Shown: positions 21,269 through 33,520 of the stretch, piece after piece
Numbering within the stretch: the stretch's first letter is position 1
How the letters are laid out: every line of letters begins with the position of its first letter
DNA from: Linnemannia hyalina
Lineage: Eukaryota > Mortierellomycota > Mortierellomycetes > Mortierellales > Mortierellaceae
DNA length: 64,000 nt
Assembly: GCA_019671135.1 (NCBI GenBank)
Contig: JAHRHY010000001.1
Coordinates: 1,426,001-1,490,000, forward strand
Direction: 5' to 3'
Translations under genes and position numbers: made by a program
Notes under the pieces: model-generated
Database searches by the model: none
The model's input: only the letters and a program-made list of their open reading frames with translations
Told to the model about the DNA's origin: nothing

Positions 21269-24200
21269 ATGCAGCATTATCAACAACCACAACACAACCA
21301 CCAATCCCAACCACGACTTCCCCCCATCCTACCACCCCCAGGGTCTGTGCCCGCCGAGTCAACGTCCGGGTCTGGGTTTGTTTCAGGAATCGAGGCAGCG
21401 GCGGCGTCGGCATTGACATTAGCCAACAACATTGCGTTTCGACCGATGACATCGCAACCGGCGAAATGCAGCAAGTTGAAGATTCGCATCTATTTTGACT
21501 CGACTCTTTTCCAGGCGGGAGGGACTTTGTTTGGGCGGATGGAGGTCACAGCCACGAGCTCGCGGTCCTTGAAACTGGGCGAAATTGCAGTCGAGCTTGC
21601 TGCCTATGAAGGTAGCTTCTATGCTCAATGATAAATAAGCTCTGTCACTTACACACACCAGCAAACTGCACTGATCATCTCCAATAGTACTGATCAGCTA
21701 TTATTATCCACTTTGGTTCCTGAATTATCATCGACAATAGAAATCACGTCAAAGGAGTTCACGGCAACACAGTCCTTCCTCTCATCCCGCCTCTGCTTCC
21801 AGGGCACCGGCATCCCCCCCTCAAACGCTGTCCACGGGCCGTGCGACGACGACGGCTTCTGGATGGCAAAGAAGGGCAAGACAACCTTTCCCTTTGCATT
21901 TCAGCTGCCCCTCGACTGCCCATCCAGTCTCGTCTTTGGTCAGACCGCCTCTTTGCGGTATGTTGTCACAGGGTAAGTTGTCACTCTTGTTATGTCGTAT
22001 TATGTACTGTAGGAGTGAAAAAAGTGTCATGAGTTTTCTTGAAATCAGCCAAATCCACCCCTTTTTTTGTGTTGACATAACGTTTTATTTTTCTTACTCC
22101 TCCCTTACCATACTTTTGAAATCGTATGTTGCGATGATCAGCCTAGTTCAGGTGTTCTATCATGGGAAGGATGAAACGATCCTGAAGTCCAAAGAAGCAT
22201 TTGTGGTCGAGGCCTGGGATGGATACAACCCCGACTATAGGATACCTGTCCAGGCATCCAACTCCACAAAGTTGTTCTGGGGAGGGAGTGGTACCCTCGA
22301 ATTAGAGGCATTGCTGTCAGAGAGGCTACATAGTGCAGGAGGCAATTTGACTGTCGAGGTCAAAGTCAAGAATAATACCAGCCGAAAGGTAGCCTACTTC
22401 TTCCCCTTGCAATGTCAACATTAGCGCCTACCACTTGACTTCCTTGATAATCTAACCAGTACTCTGTTTTACTCTACTATCGTAGGTGCAGGGCATTCGC
22501 ATTGGAGTGGCGCGTCGATTGGAGATGGTATCAGACAAAGCCCAGGCAGAGCTGAATCCAGGACTGACGATCGAGACTGTCAGTGTTTCTGAAGTCATTG
22601 GAACTCAGGAGTTCAAATCATCGAGCTATCTCTTTGACACAGGCGAGGAGCGCGCAATGACTGTCAACATGATTGTTCCTGGAAATGCCAGGACCATCCG
22701 AGGAACTGCTCTCTTTGAGGTGACATGTTTTGTTGTTGTTTCTATGCTCCTTGGCGCCTTCAGGTAATGTGTGTGATACCTTGAGCATATTTTTTGAGAC
22801 TTTCTCTAATTGAGACAAACGGGAATGTTTGCTAACCTCATATACTTCTGCTCAATGAATGTAGTGGTGAACTGTCTGTGGAGATCCCTGTCAAGATTTG
22901 TCATCCAGCTTCACTAACACCAGCACCAAAACCAAAACTGGATCAGAACCACTTGCCACACCAATACAACATTGTCGACGACGACTTGGACTTGGACAAT
23001 GGTGGGCCAACAAAGTCCAACAGGAGGATAGGATCGAACGCCAGTTTGGCAGTTTCGACTAGGTATGACCCTGATGGACAAGACCAACAGGATGATTTAG
23101 GAGGTGTCGGGAGACAAGGAGAATGGAACGGCGATGACCGTGGATTATCCCCTGCAAACTCGATCACATCTATCAAATCCTTGCTTGCCAGCCCCAAGCA
23201 GAAACTGAGCAAATTTGCCGACAAGATCCAACGCTCGACCAGTCCAACTTCCAGTGGGCATATCCAGCAGCACAGGAAAGATTCTGATAATCTCAGTGGG
23301 GCACCAAGTCGTCGCATGGCCAAATCGCCCCCTCTTGGACCAGCTGCCCCTGTTGCTTATGTCCCTGCAGTCGAGCGAGTTCGGTATACACCCTTTCAAC
23401 CACCACCCACAACAAAGGCCAAAGAGTTTTTAAAAGCAGCTGCACAGTACCAACAAGAGATGTCGGGCGCACTCGCTAGGTTTGGAGGAGACGACAATGT
23501 CGAATTCGACCTAGACGATAAGACGATGGCGACAGCGATTCATCAGTGGATCTCAAAGAAGGAGTCAGAGGGACGATACCGGAGTCAGGCGCCACTTCGC
23601 GCTCCGACAGCAACCAGACCCACGCCACCTATCCAGATCCCTGCGGCTTCGCCCAACCGTCGGCGCTATCCGGTTGAGCCCATCAACACCCAAGTTGGAT
23701 CGTTCACATCCCAGATCAGTCCTGGAAGCGCATCTCCACAGAGCTATTACAGTCCCGCATCGCCAGAGCCTTCTTCTCCAACAGCGGCTGCCTTCTCAAA
23801 CCAGACAACCTCAAGGTTTATTCACCATGCTCATCGACAGCCAGCAGCTCCACAGACCGGGGAATTTGGAAGTGCAGTAGAGGATTGTATGACCGACCCA
23901 CCGCTCTTTGCACGACCTCTCCCACTACCCTCTCCACCACCCACAGGATCGCCAATGCGACCCGGTTTGCCCAACCCACCTGCGCAACCACGCCCTATTT
24001 CTCCCTCCCCTGTTCCTATCCCCATCCAAACAGCTGAAAGTCTCGCCTTGGCCAGAGAGGCATATGAACGTGTCAAACGTGCCGGATCGCCTATCCCAGA
24101 TCCCCTCCAGAATGCGACAACTCCAGGAAGCAGTGCACCACATTCAGGGTTTGTTGCCTCTCCTCATCATCATCCTTCATCCTTCGACTCCAATCACCAC

Positions 24201-26924
24201 TACCAACACCCAAACATCAAGGTCCCTGCCCCAGTCAACACAGCAGCAACGCAGTCCAACATTGCGACCAGTCCCTCTGGGCTTTCGCGACTGCTAAACG
24301 ATCCCGCCTCCGCTCCCGGTCCACAACTCACCCACCATGTCAAGCATGGCCATGACGGACATCTCATCGACAATTCTCCTCCACCCACTTGCTCAAGCCC
24401 CGAACTGCGCCATATCCCACTGAATCGACCTCTTCCTGTACCTGGTCCGAAACCGCAGCACTTAAATCAAGTACAAGCACAACCTCCAGCGCAAATCCCA
24501 GTTAGGGACCCAGTCGGATCGAATCCTAACATCTTTACCAGAGAGGCAGAGGCGCGACCAAGACCAGAGCCGGCACCAAGACCTCCTATAGCAACAGCGC
24601 CTGCGGCATCAACAACAGTACCCGTGGCGGCAGCAGCAACGACAACCTCGAGCGGTCATCTGCGAGGACCACAACCAGTGATGGAGGAAGGAGCAACACG
24701 ATCGAGTCATTTGTACACCCCGAAACCAACTCCGACATTGACGGCTCGACCCCCGGCACCTGTGACGACAGTCCGAGTCGGCCAACATGCCGCTCCTACC
24801 AACAAACCTCCTACCGCTAGTGCTGCCTCAGCTTCAGCGTCAGCGTCGGCACAGACACCAGCGACAAGAGCGACAGCAGGGCATCTCAAGAAGCCAATTG
24901 CACCAACAGGAGCAGCAATGAAACCACAGGATCCGAGCAGCGGGTTCATCTACCCAAAGGCGACCCGCAAGCCTGTAGCAGGAACCAAACCTCCTACGAT
25001 TGCAGCCAAGCCCAAGAACCTGGCTTCCGCCTCGCAGCAGCATGCTCACACTACAGACCCTCCTGGTCCTGACCATACGACTTCTCGATCTGTCATGGAT
25101 GCAGCAGCTCATCGGGAGTTTGATCAGCGGCTGCGGAGGCCACTTCAAGAAGGCATTGCTATATCCAAGAGCAAGGGTGAGAGCTTAGCACCCACGGCAT
25201 CCATGAGAGCTCCACAAATGATCGCGGCGCCTTCGTCGTCGTCGTCGCCACCCTCGAAGAGTGCCGAGAGGAGGAGTGTGTCGCCTAGAGGTGACAAGGG
25301 GATGCATGTCACTCGTGGGTTTCAATCTCCAAGGGATGGCATCTTGGAAGAAGAGCCAGGACAGATGGATAAGGGCCGGTCAGCAGTAGCACGTAAACAG
25401 CGGGGACCAACGGAAGGTTCGAGAGGTGATGCCAGTGAAGATCTACGCCATCGACATCACCAGCAGCAACACCAACACCAACAACGCTACCAACAGCACA
25501 GACATGCAGAAGTACAGGGCTCTCCACAGGATGATAACAGCAACATCAGTGGACCACCACCCAGCCAGGCCCTTGATGATGAAATCGTCCAGGAGACACC
25601 CAGCGAGTTCCGAGCACACGCCATCGCAGCAGCAAACAGTTTCCGAGCCAAAGGTGCCAACTCGGGTGGGTACGTCGTCAACACCGGCAAGCTGCGGCAG
25701 GCTATCAGAAACACCGATAGCAACAACTCTGGAGGAAGCAGCGGTCAGTTGATCCAGGCATTAGCCGATGGAGCCATGAGCGCAGCATCTGCGGCTGCTT
25801 CAGGATTGGGGTGGGGTGGTCAACAGTCCTCCTCTCCTCCCTCCAAACAAGCACCCATCGCAGCTCCACGGCCATCAGCGCAATATCGAGATCGCCGATC
25901 AGGTCAGAGCCCACAGAGGTCCTCGTCACCACCGGCGGCTCAAGGACGCCCTACTCGCCCCCAACAGCAACAACAACAGTCGCCACCCAAATCACGACAT
26001 CTGGATCGAGCGGCACCTGGGCGCAGTCACCATCACCAGAGCCCTGTTGATGAGCAGGTTCACGATCTGACAATGAAAGACATTCATTTCCAGACCCTTG
26101 CTCCTGGCGAGTATGTTTTTGAGCAGCCGACGGCCGCCGCCATGTTTGACCCGCCCTTGCCAAATATCTCTCCCATCCGACCAACCTCCCCTCCGATGGC
26201 GACGCCTGAGAATGTATCAGCGGTTGCACCAACGTCTATGGCAGCAGCGCCTACGACAGCCACGACTACCATCCCTGTGACTTCTAGCCAGCATCAAGTG
26301 AAGGTGATCCAAAGAGCAGCTGCAACCACAACGACAGAAGATCACCCGCAACAAAGAGGCCCTACCCAGAGTCGATCCCAGCCAGTCTCAAAAGTCATGG
26401 ACACGCCCTCCCGGAACGATCATTTGCCACCTACACCTGTCGTCGTGGCTGTAGAAGCTCATTCAGACACTACAACAACACCCACTGCCTCAGTCATCGC
26501 TCCTCCGCGATTGGACAAGACTCTCCCCAAGATTCAGGAGCAACCCACCCCCCGGTCTCGGATCCTCGACCACCGTCCTCAACGACAACAATCTCCGCCG
26601 ACTGAGACCCCTATCAGACCCTCTGCTGCCCCAGGGTCCGCAACAGCAGCCATTTTCAACAGCAACAATATATATATCCCACCCCTTGCCAAAGCAGCAC
26701 CACCCTTGACACCCGCTCAACAACAGAGGGCGAGATACTATTATGGTCGAGCAGCCGAGTCCTCTTCCACCTCGGGTGCGACCGCCCTTGCCGCCACCGG
26801 ACCCATGGCGTCGTCGGCGTATACCTCTGCAGCTGGAGGTGGAGTTGGGGGTGTAAAGGCAATAAACCCAAAATTGCAGGAGTACATCCAAAAATATAAC
26901 CTAGCCGCCAACACGCGATCATAG
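21269..26924 (+). CDS. Alpha-arrestin family protein with a very long disordered tail
   Basis: Five exons: 21269-21611, 21741-21972, 22142-22388, 22486-22763 and 22865-26924, encoding 1719 aa. Residues from about 60 to 390 form an arrestin fold: N-lobe strands (KLKIRIYFDSTLFQAGGTLFGRMEV, KKGKTTFPFAFQLPLDCPSS) and C-lobe strands ending in the exon 4/5 junction FEVTCFVVVSMLLGAFSGELSVEIPV. The longer donor at 22763 was chosen for exon 4 because the earlier one breaks the frame. The remaining 1350 residues are Pro/Ser/Gln/Thr/Ala rich with no visible domain. Alpha-arrestins are adaptors that bring Rsp5/NEDD4-type ubiquitin ligases to membrane proteins and drive their endocytosis. I did not see a clear PPxY motif, so ligase recruitment here is open. 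Pro-rich stretches could bind SH3 domains. Confidence 0.82.
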
Positions 26925-28327
26925 TTACATAGTAATGTCTGCGGCATATATTTTATCTCTTCTCGATCTATTTGTGTCCGCCGCCATCCTTAACTTAGAG
27001 AAGAAAGACGAAGTGTACTAGCAACGTTGTGTGTTTCGCTGAATAAAAATAAAATCGGGAATGGTTTCTTTCTTACCTCGCGGCGTTACCTGGATGGTAC
27101 TTTGCATGGCGTAACATTAACGAGATGCATCAAATAAAGCCATGATTGATGATCCATTTGGCGCCGACAAAGCCCCGACCCTCTGTTGCATCTTTGTTCA
27201 TTCGCATGAACAAAAATGCGATATATATCTGTCCACAGGACTTTGTTTTTCTCTTCTTTATTTCTATGTCACTGGGGCCATTTGACAAAACCTGCCCAAG
27301 TGATGTGAGTGAAGGGTGGGTGGATTGAGGCTGTCATGGTTTTTTTGCCCTGTAAAAGAAATCGGAAGTTAAAGCTGACTTCCTGTCTCCAGTACGATCG
27401 TCCTCTCACACGCCGAGAAACTATTTCTGGCGATTGTTATGTTCTATTTCTATGCTCAAATGTTTGCAGAGACGTTTCTGTGCGTGCGCCCTCGTGAAGC
27501 AGCTGGTTGGCTGACCAGGCACCCTTTGAATTTTTTTTTATTATTTTGGCTCATTTGCATCTTTTGTGCGTGTGATGCACTGGTAAAGTTCAGGGTCGCT
27601 ACCATAGCCCTTTTCTTTCCTTTTCTTTTCTTTCCCTTCTCCCTTCTCCTTTCTTTCTCCTAGCTTACATGCATTTACTTAGTTCAACAGCCATAGATCC
27701 CAATTGATCCATTGTCAACAAAAGCATAATAAATAAACATTTAAAGCAAGTTCGGCTGTCCCCTTGTTTTCAAGGAACAGGTATTTTTTTTAAAGAGGTC
27801 CAAAAACCTCACTGAGAAAGAAAACACTTCTAAAAACAATTGTACTCGCGACATGATAAAAAAGGCATGTCATCGCAAAACAAACACGCCAGCCTAGCGT
27901 TCTCTCCCTTCTTTCCCGCCCACCTCCCCCTCCTTTTTGGCGCCGAGCGTACTGCTCTGATGAACGCATTTAAAAGCTAGCCCCTCCCCACACCACATCC
28001 ACCATGTTCCGGGCCGTAAAAAAGTTAATAACAACAGTTGGGTTATTTTTGTCTCAAAGTGCTCTCAATACCTTTTCCCGTTCAAGCGACTCTTTTTGTC
28101 AACGAAAACACGATGATATAAAGGATAGACCTTTCAGCTTTTTTTTTTTCTACTCACTAGTCCAACTCTCCTTCTTTTCTTACACAAAACCCACTCCTCG
28201 CCGCCCCTCTGTGCAACGCTTGTTTTTGTTCTGTTACCTGGCATTTGTCGCTTGTCATCCTTTCTCTACATTACCAGGGCAACCCTCCAAAAAAAGCACT
28301 CTTTTCTCTCTTCTACATACCTCAAAA
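26925..28327. other. Intergenic region upstream of the BBE-type oxidase
   Basis: About 1.4 kb. It contains the 3' flank of the arrestin gene, a CT-rich tract near 27610-27660 and AT-rich sequence toward 28000. An in-frame extension of the next gene exists upstream of 28328, but it contains low-complexity Phe-rich sequence and no signal peptide, so it is treated as leader. Confidence 0.5.
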
Positions 28328-29869
28328 ATGCACATCCCTTCCACAAGCAGCGTACTACTGCTCCTGGTCTCCTTGACCCTCAGTTCCATCGCCCCCGCCA
28401 CTGAAGCCGCCGCTGCCCCCGGCCCCTCAGCAGATTTCCTCAAATGCCTTAAACCCCTCGGCTCCTCCAAAGTCCTCACCGCAAAGGACACAGCCTACCA
28501 ACAACAGCGTTACGGCTTTGACCTTCGGTACACCTACCAGCCCTCGGTCATCATCATGGCCAAATCTGTCGGCGATGTCCAGACAGCCGTCAAATGCGCC
28601 GCCGCCGCAAAGATCGCCGTTGCCCCTCGTTCGGGAGGTCACTCCTTTGAGGGTTACTCGCTCGGTGGTCAGGATGGATCTATGGTCCTTGACCTCACTG
28701 CCTTGAACTCTGTCAAGGTCAAGGGTAACAAGGCCACCGTCGGGTCCGGCATCCGTCTCGGAAAGCTCTACCTCGACCTCTTCAACCAAGGAGGATGGAC
28801 CATCAACGCCGGTACCTGCCCCAGTGTCGGTATTGGCGGCCACGCCCTCGGTGGTGGATTCGGTCTCCTCTCGCGCAAGTACGGTCTTCTTGCCGACCGT
28901 ATTGTCGAGATCGAGATGGTTGATGCCAAGGGCAAGGTCGTCAAGGCTTCTGCCTCCTCCAACCCCGACCTCTTCTACTCCCTCCGTGGCGCTGGCGGCG
29001 GCTCCTTCGGCGTCGTCACATCCTTCACCATCCTCCCCTTCAAGGCCGCCACCAAGGCCACCTCCTTCTCTTACGAATGGAAGATCAAGGACTACGCCGC
29101 CGTCCTCAAGGCCTACACCAACTACCAATCCAAGGCCACCCGCGATATCGGTGTCGAGATGAACGTCGGCCCCTCCGGTCTTGAGCTCTACGGAATCTTC
29201 CAGGGCTCCAAGGCCGATCAAGCCAAGGCCCTCGCCCCTTTCCTCAGCGCTGTCCCCAAACCCACCTCCAACGATGTCCGTCAAGGCCGCCAGATCGACG
29301 CTCAGCTCCGCTTCGCCTTTGTCGAGGGCGGCAAGGAGGGCGACATCAACGGCCTCTCACTCAAGAGCCCCTTCCGCACCGGTGACTCCCATTACACAAA
29401 GGGCAAGTCCATCGTTTACCCCTCGGCCCTGAAGGACTCGACCATTGCCCTCCTGGGCAAGTGGGGCGCAAAGAAGCCCTCTGGTGCGACCTCAAACTAC
29501 ATCATTGTCGATCTCTGGGGCGGCGCCGTCCAGGACACCGCCGTCGACGCCACATCCTTCATCCACCGCAACGCCCACACCGTCTTTGAGTTTGTCGTCG
29601 AATGGGACCAGAGCGCAAAGCCCAAGCCCGGAAAGGCTGACTGCAAGGATTGTCTCAAGTGGATGAACGACATGTACGCCGAATTCTTGGCCGACTTCAA
29701 GTCTGCTGGTTATGCTGGCCCCCTCCGCGGTTACCAGAACTACATCGATGCAGAGATCCCCAACTGGCAGGACGCCTACTACGGCTCTGCCATGACCCGT
29801 CTCAAGAAGACCAAGGCTGCTATCGACCCCACCAACATCTTCCGTTTCCCTCAGAGCATTCCTCTGTAA
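28328..29869 (+). CDS. Secreted FAD-dependent oxidoreductase, berberine-bridge-enzyme type
   Basis: Single exon, 513 aa. The start at 28328 gives a clear secretion signal (MHIPSTSSVLLLLVSLTLSS, cleavage probably near ATEAAAA). The FAD-binding type 4 domain follows, with the two flavin-linking residues of BBE enzymes in place: His105 in RSGGHSFEGYS and Cys164 in GTCPSVGIGGHALGGGFG, indicating bicovalent FAD. The C-terminal BBE motif (RGYQNYIDAEIPNWQDAYYG...AIDPTNIFRFPQSI) is complete. Family members oxidise sugars, alcohols or alkaloid-like substrates with O2; the substrate here cannot be told. The gene is intronless and unusually rich in C at third codon positions compared with its neighbours, which suggests strong expression or a different history. 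A degenerate transposon lies about 270 bp downstream. Confidence 0.92.
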   Translation: MHIPSTSSVLLLLVSLTLSSIAPATEAAAAPGPSADFLKCLKPLGSSKVLTAKDTAYQQQRYGFDLRYTYQPSVIIMAKSVGDVQTAVKCAAAAKIAVAPRSGGHSFEGYSLGGQDGSMVLDLTALNSVKVKGNKATVGSGIRLGKLYLDLFNQGGWTINAGTCPSVGIGGHALGGGFGLLSRKYGLLADRIVEIEMVDAKGKVVKASASSNPDLFYSLRGAGGGSFGVVTSFTILPFKAATKATSFSYEWKIKDYAAVLKAYTNYQSKATRDIGVEMNVGPSGLELYGIFQGSKADQAKALAPFLSAVPKPTSNDVRQGRQIDAQLRFAFVEGGKEGDINGLSLKSPFRTGDSHYTKGKSIVYPSALKDSTIALLGKWGAKKPSGATSNYIIVDLWGGAVQDTAVDATSFIHRNAHTVFEFVVEWDQSAKPKPGKADCKDCLKWMNDMYAEFLADFKSAGYAGPLRGYQNYIDAEIPNWQDAYYGSAMTRLKKTKAAIDPTNIFRFPQSIPL

Positions 29870-30143
29870 ATATCCTTAGCATGCAAACTAGACAACAATA
29901 ATATACCTTCAACCGTGTAGAATCGAAATCGATTCCAATTTTTTTTTTTCAATTTATCAGGGTTTCCGATAAAACGGGTTGGGAAGGGTCCCGTGTCGTC
30001 TAATGAAAACAACGAGAGTTGTCGTTTCCCAGCTTGCCTCATTACCACCTTCGCTGTCAAATTCAACCTTTTTTTTCTCTCTCATTATCTCCAAAGCCTC
30101 CGTTACTGTCTCCCTCACAAAGAAAACTTCGCCCAACCTATCC

Positions 30144-31190
30144 ATGGACCCAAGCTTCGAGTTCCTACGTTCCTTTGACGTTTCTAACGGTCAAGGTACT
30201 AGCACACTCACTTCCGAGGAGACAGAGGAGCTGTCGTTTTCGGTCATTTGCCGAACTCGAGAGATTCCCAATGAGGATGATTCCGATGATGAAGAGCGAC
30301 CACCAGAAATAGAGCAACCGGGCGGAAGAGGAGGTGTCCCCTGCATCCTTAGCTCTCGCGAAAGCGAAGAGGGCTAGCAAGAAAGTCGCCCGCGAACCCA
30401 CAGAAATCCCAGCCGTCCCTGACTTCAAGGACGTCTTCAAACACCAAAAAAACAGTATGGTCAGCACAAACCAACCTTCCCCTTGCACTTCAACTCGACA
30501 GCGAACTATCCCCATTGACAATTTTCACTCTCTTCTTCTCCGACCCGGTATTGACGGATTTGGCAGACAACACTAACGCATATGCAGCATCAAAAGGAGC
30601 CGACACAGGAGAGGGATCGCGCCAATGGGTAAAGACCACACCTGACAAACTGCGCATATTTCTCGGCATCATTGTCTACATGGGCTTGTTCAGGCAGAAC
30701 TCTGTCTCTGAGTATTGGTCAACCTTCCCTGAATGTCCTCAACACAACATCACTGACTTCATGTCCCTCGTCCGCTTCAAACAACTGAAGCGTTTTTTTC
30801 ATGTCTCCAACCCCAACGAGCCTGAGCAACATTGGTTCTCAAAAGTAGAGCCTCCTTCGACCAAACTCGCTACCGACTTCGTTCGTTACTACGTTGCCTC
30901 CACCAATGTGTCCATCGACGAGATGATTGTTCGTTTTTCAGGAAGGAGTGGCTATACCATACGCATGAAGAACAAACCTATCCCAGAGGGCTACAAGATT
31001 CTCGCACTTTGTCAAGCTGGATACACCCACCCCTTCCTTTACACCTCACGCGTCCAATCCATCATCGGCATAGAAAAGATAGCATGATTGACAATGACCT
31101 CTTCAGCTGTTGTTCACCTTGCCCAAAGATGCCCGTCCGTGACGACAAATCAATTTTATTCAGGCTGTCTTAGTCCTCGTACGAGCACAC
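30144..31190 (+). pseudogene. Degenerate piggyBac-type transposase
   Basis: Pieces of one transposase are spread over three frames. From 30144 an acidic N-terminus (EDDSDDEERPPE), then a shift near 30330 to a frame with AKRASKKVAREPTEIPAVPDFKDVF. From about 30510 comes the DDE_Tnp_1_7 region: FFSDPVLTDLADNTNAYA, KLRIFLGIIVYMGLFRQNSVSEYWS, RFKQLKRFFHVSNP and DEMIVRFSGRSGYTIRMKNKPIPEGYKI. An in-frame TGA stands at 31085-31087, after which TSSAVVHLAQRCP continues the family pattern until about 31190. The C-terminal half, with the rest of the catalytic core, is missing, and a LINE remnant on the other strand starts shortly after. The element is dead. Confidence 0.85.
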
Positions 31191-31240
31191 TGTCTACCTC
31201 ACTCAGTAAGTATCCTAAACCGTACAAACGTTCAAGAGAT

Positions 31241-32712
31241 CTAGGTGCGCTCTTCCTCCAACTCCTTGATGACCATGCTGCCTCTCCTTTCCATAATATC
31301 CATGCGCCTCAGGCCCAGCAGGGTGTCGATAACTGCTTGGTCAGCCACTCGAGTATCGCTCTGCTCGCCTGGGCACCGCTGTTCCTTGTGCTCTGCTACG
31401 GCTCGTCCGCAAAGGTACTCGTCCTCTCGGAGTTTCCGCCCATAGATCTGTTGCCACCTGTGGGTCTGTGTCCACCGTGCCCTCTGGTCCTTGGTGGTGT
31501 GTGTGTGCTTCATGCTGCTGGTGATGCTGTTCTCCTCCTCCTACTTGATAGTTCTCTCGCTGCGTGTCTTCCATAACTGCTCCCTGGCCTCCTTCTCGTC
31601 ACATCGGCAAAAGAGACGGCTCACATGCTGGGTGATGCTCTCTGCTACGTCCTTGAACACCTTGCTCCATTGCGTAGCTAGAGCCTTCGTCACTAGGCCT
31701 CGGTAGATGTGGTTGACCGTCTACGCGCTCGGGATATGTTGTTCCGGTTCCTCCACCTCTTCCTCGCCTGACCGCTTGATCGCCTACCACAGCGCCTTGC
31801 GGAGCTTGCTGGTTCTTGGTATCCTCCATACGGTCTCGGGAGGGGACTGTTTTCCTGGCTTGAGCTGCTTCTGTCGCTGTTTGTTGAACTGTCGTGTGGC
31901 GATCTCTCCCCATCCGTCGACTCGGTCAAGGGCATCCTCCCACAACTCCTCTTGCGTCTCCCTGCTCTTGGAGCACGCCCAAATGTGCTCATTATCCTCC
32001 GTCTCTAGACCACAAAGTCGGCATAAGTCGTCCTTGTACAGATCTGGACGCCTGGCGCGTAAGACGTCCATGGTGGGCAACATTTCGTGGACCTTCTTTA
32101 TCCCACGGCTGCGTAGGCGTGTATCCTGCTGTGAACTGAAAAGGGTGTTGACTGGTTTGTTGATGTGTGTATGTTTGAAAGGGTACCAAGTCAGTCTGCG
32201 CCCTTGTAGTCTTGAATCGATCTTTTGGTCCTCCTCAGTGCACTCCACTCCTGGTGCCAGCATCTGGTGGTCTGCATCTTGAACACGTGTCTCGTGCCCT
32301 GATCGAGGATCACGCCAGCCATCGTCGCAGAGCATTTGATGTCGTCCTATCCATCTCCCATGCCGTACTGCCGTCTCCTTTGCTGCCATATCCGCCTTTT
32401 CGTTCCATTCGTCTCCATTGTGACCCTTGACCCACTCGACTGTTGTTGACCCCGTGCGCTCGCCGCATATTCGTGCGATCGCCGTCCACTCTGCCGCGTA
32501 ACCGCACCTCAGTTTTTCTCTCACCGACGCTGTTTCACCATTGATTGGTTGTCGAGTCGGATGCAGAGGTCCTGTGCCACGTTTAGCCCCAGGTTGCCAG
32601 GTTTAGGCAAGAGTCGGCTCTGTCCTTGTTCCATTGAACGCGTCCTGCATTTTGATCCGTCACGTGACCTCCGCCACCAACTTGATTCTTGCCACCAGTC
32701 CGGCATGAGCAC
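31241..32712 (-). pseudogene. Degenerate LINE (non-LTR) remnant: RNase H and zinc-knuckle C-terminus
   Basis: On the minus strand a series of frames reads as the 3' end of a LINE ORF2. The RNase H end is VEWVKGHNGDEWNEKADMAA, preceded by RLDNQSMVK in a different frame, so at least one frameshift lies near 32520. Then comes the cysteine/histidine motif CRLCGLETEDNEHIWAC typical of such C-termini. The tail in further frames ends at a TAG at 31241-31243. There is no reverse transcriptase or endonuclease region, so the copy is 5' truncated, as usual for LINE insertions. It borders the piggyBac remnant directly, which suggests it inserted into or next to it. Confidence 0.8.
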
Positions 32713-33253
32713 GACTGAGTTCCTTGGTTATATCCTTCTGTCCCCTTGGTCTAGGCCGGTACCTGTAAAGAGCTACTTGCCTAGAAACATTCCGTTAACC
32801 ATCTTTGCCTTTTTGCCTCATCGCCCATTTGTGTCTGTCATTCGTTTTGCCATTTGTCATTCTGTCTTTCCCAATTCCGGTTCCGTTCCAGGCCCTGTCT
32901 TGACCCCTTTCTGTTTAACCGGTTCCTAGCATAAATAGACCACCTGTTCCCCTGTCTTGTCCTTCAGCCTGCAACAACTCACTTCCATCTGTCCTTTGCC
33001 TTACTCTTTCCTTTCTCTTCATAATAAAACATAACAAAAACAATACCCATTCTTCCGAGTCCTGTCTGATCATTGCATCCTGGTCCTGTGGTGTTGCGAT
33101 GATTCCTGCGATCAATCCCATCAGTTCCGGTTTCGCCGATGATGCGAATCCCCCGGTGGTTCCCTTCACCACCGTACGATACCATCACACTGATGAGTGA
33201 GGCTCTTATGATTGCCATATGACGCTACATGTGACCATCACGCCAAAAAAAAA
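32713..33253. other. Repeat-like noncoding segment upstream of the XPG-Fanzor gene
   Basis: No gene was recognised. A TATA-like CATAAATAG (around 32930) and an AATAAAA (around 33022) are spaced as in a solo LTR, but I found no TG...CA ends or target duplication. The segment may be the edge of another old element. Confidence 0.3.
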
Positions 33254-33290
33254 TGTAGTGCAAGTTTGCACTACAGGGGGATATAAAAAG
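33254..33290 (+). promoter_or_regulatory. Perfect palindrome plus TATA box before the XPG-Fanzor gene
   Basis: A perfect inverted repeat with 10-bp arms, TGTAGTGCAA-GT-TTGCACTACA, lies at 33254-33275. Six bases later TATAAAAAG occupies 33282-33290, about 230 bp before the ATG. The arrangement fits a core promoter with a binding site for a dimeric protein, possibly the encoded nuclease or a host repressor. It might also be a structural end of the element. The function is inferred. Confidence 0.5.
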
Positions 33291-33520
33291 AGCAGGCGAG
33301 GGCGCATCTGAATAACCTCTTCCTTCTTTCCCGTCACTCACCCAATACGCCACCATCCACTCACACACACACAAAGCCTGCCTGACGATTCGAAGGTACA
33401 AAGAACAAGAGATCAGTGCATAAATTCAATGAGCAACAGCCACGTCAGCCTTGGCTCCAGAAGAGAAGGAAATGCTTATGCTAGTTGTTTTTCCAATTTT
33501 TTATGCGTCGATTTTTAGCC

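Noticed and set aside
28004..28327. Upstream in-frame extension of the BBE-type oxidase
   Set aside because: It would bury the clear signal peptide behind about 108 low-complexity residues; the ATG at 28328 fits a secreted enzyme.
31088..31576. Plus-strand frame after the piggyBac stop codon as a separate gene
   Set aside because: Its first part continues the piggyBac sequence after an in-frame TGA, and the rest is antisense to the LINE remnant.
32713..33060. Possible solo LTR
   Set aside because: TATA-like and poly(A)-like signals are spaced suitably, but no TG...CA ends, target duplication or primer site could be identified.
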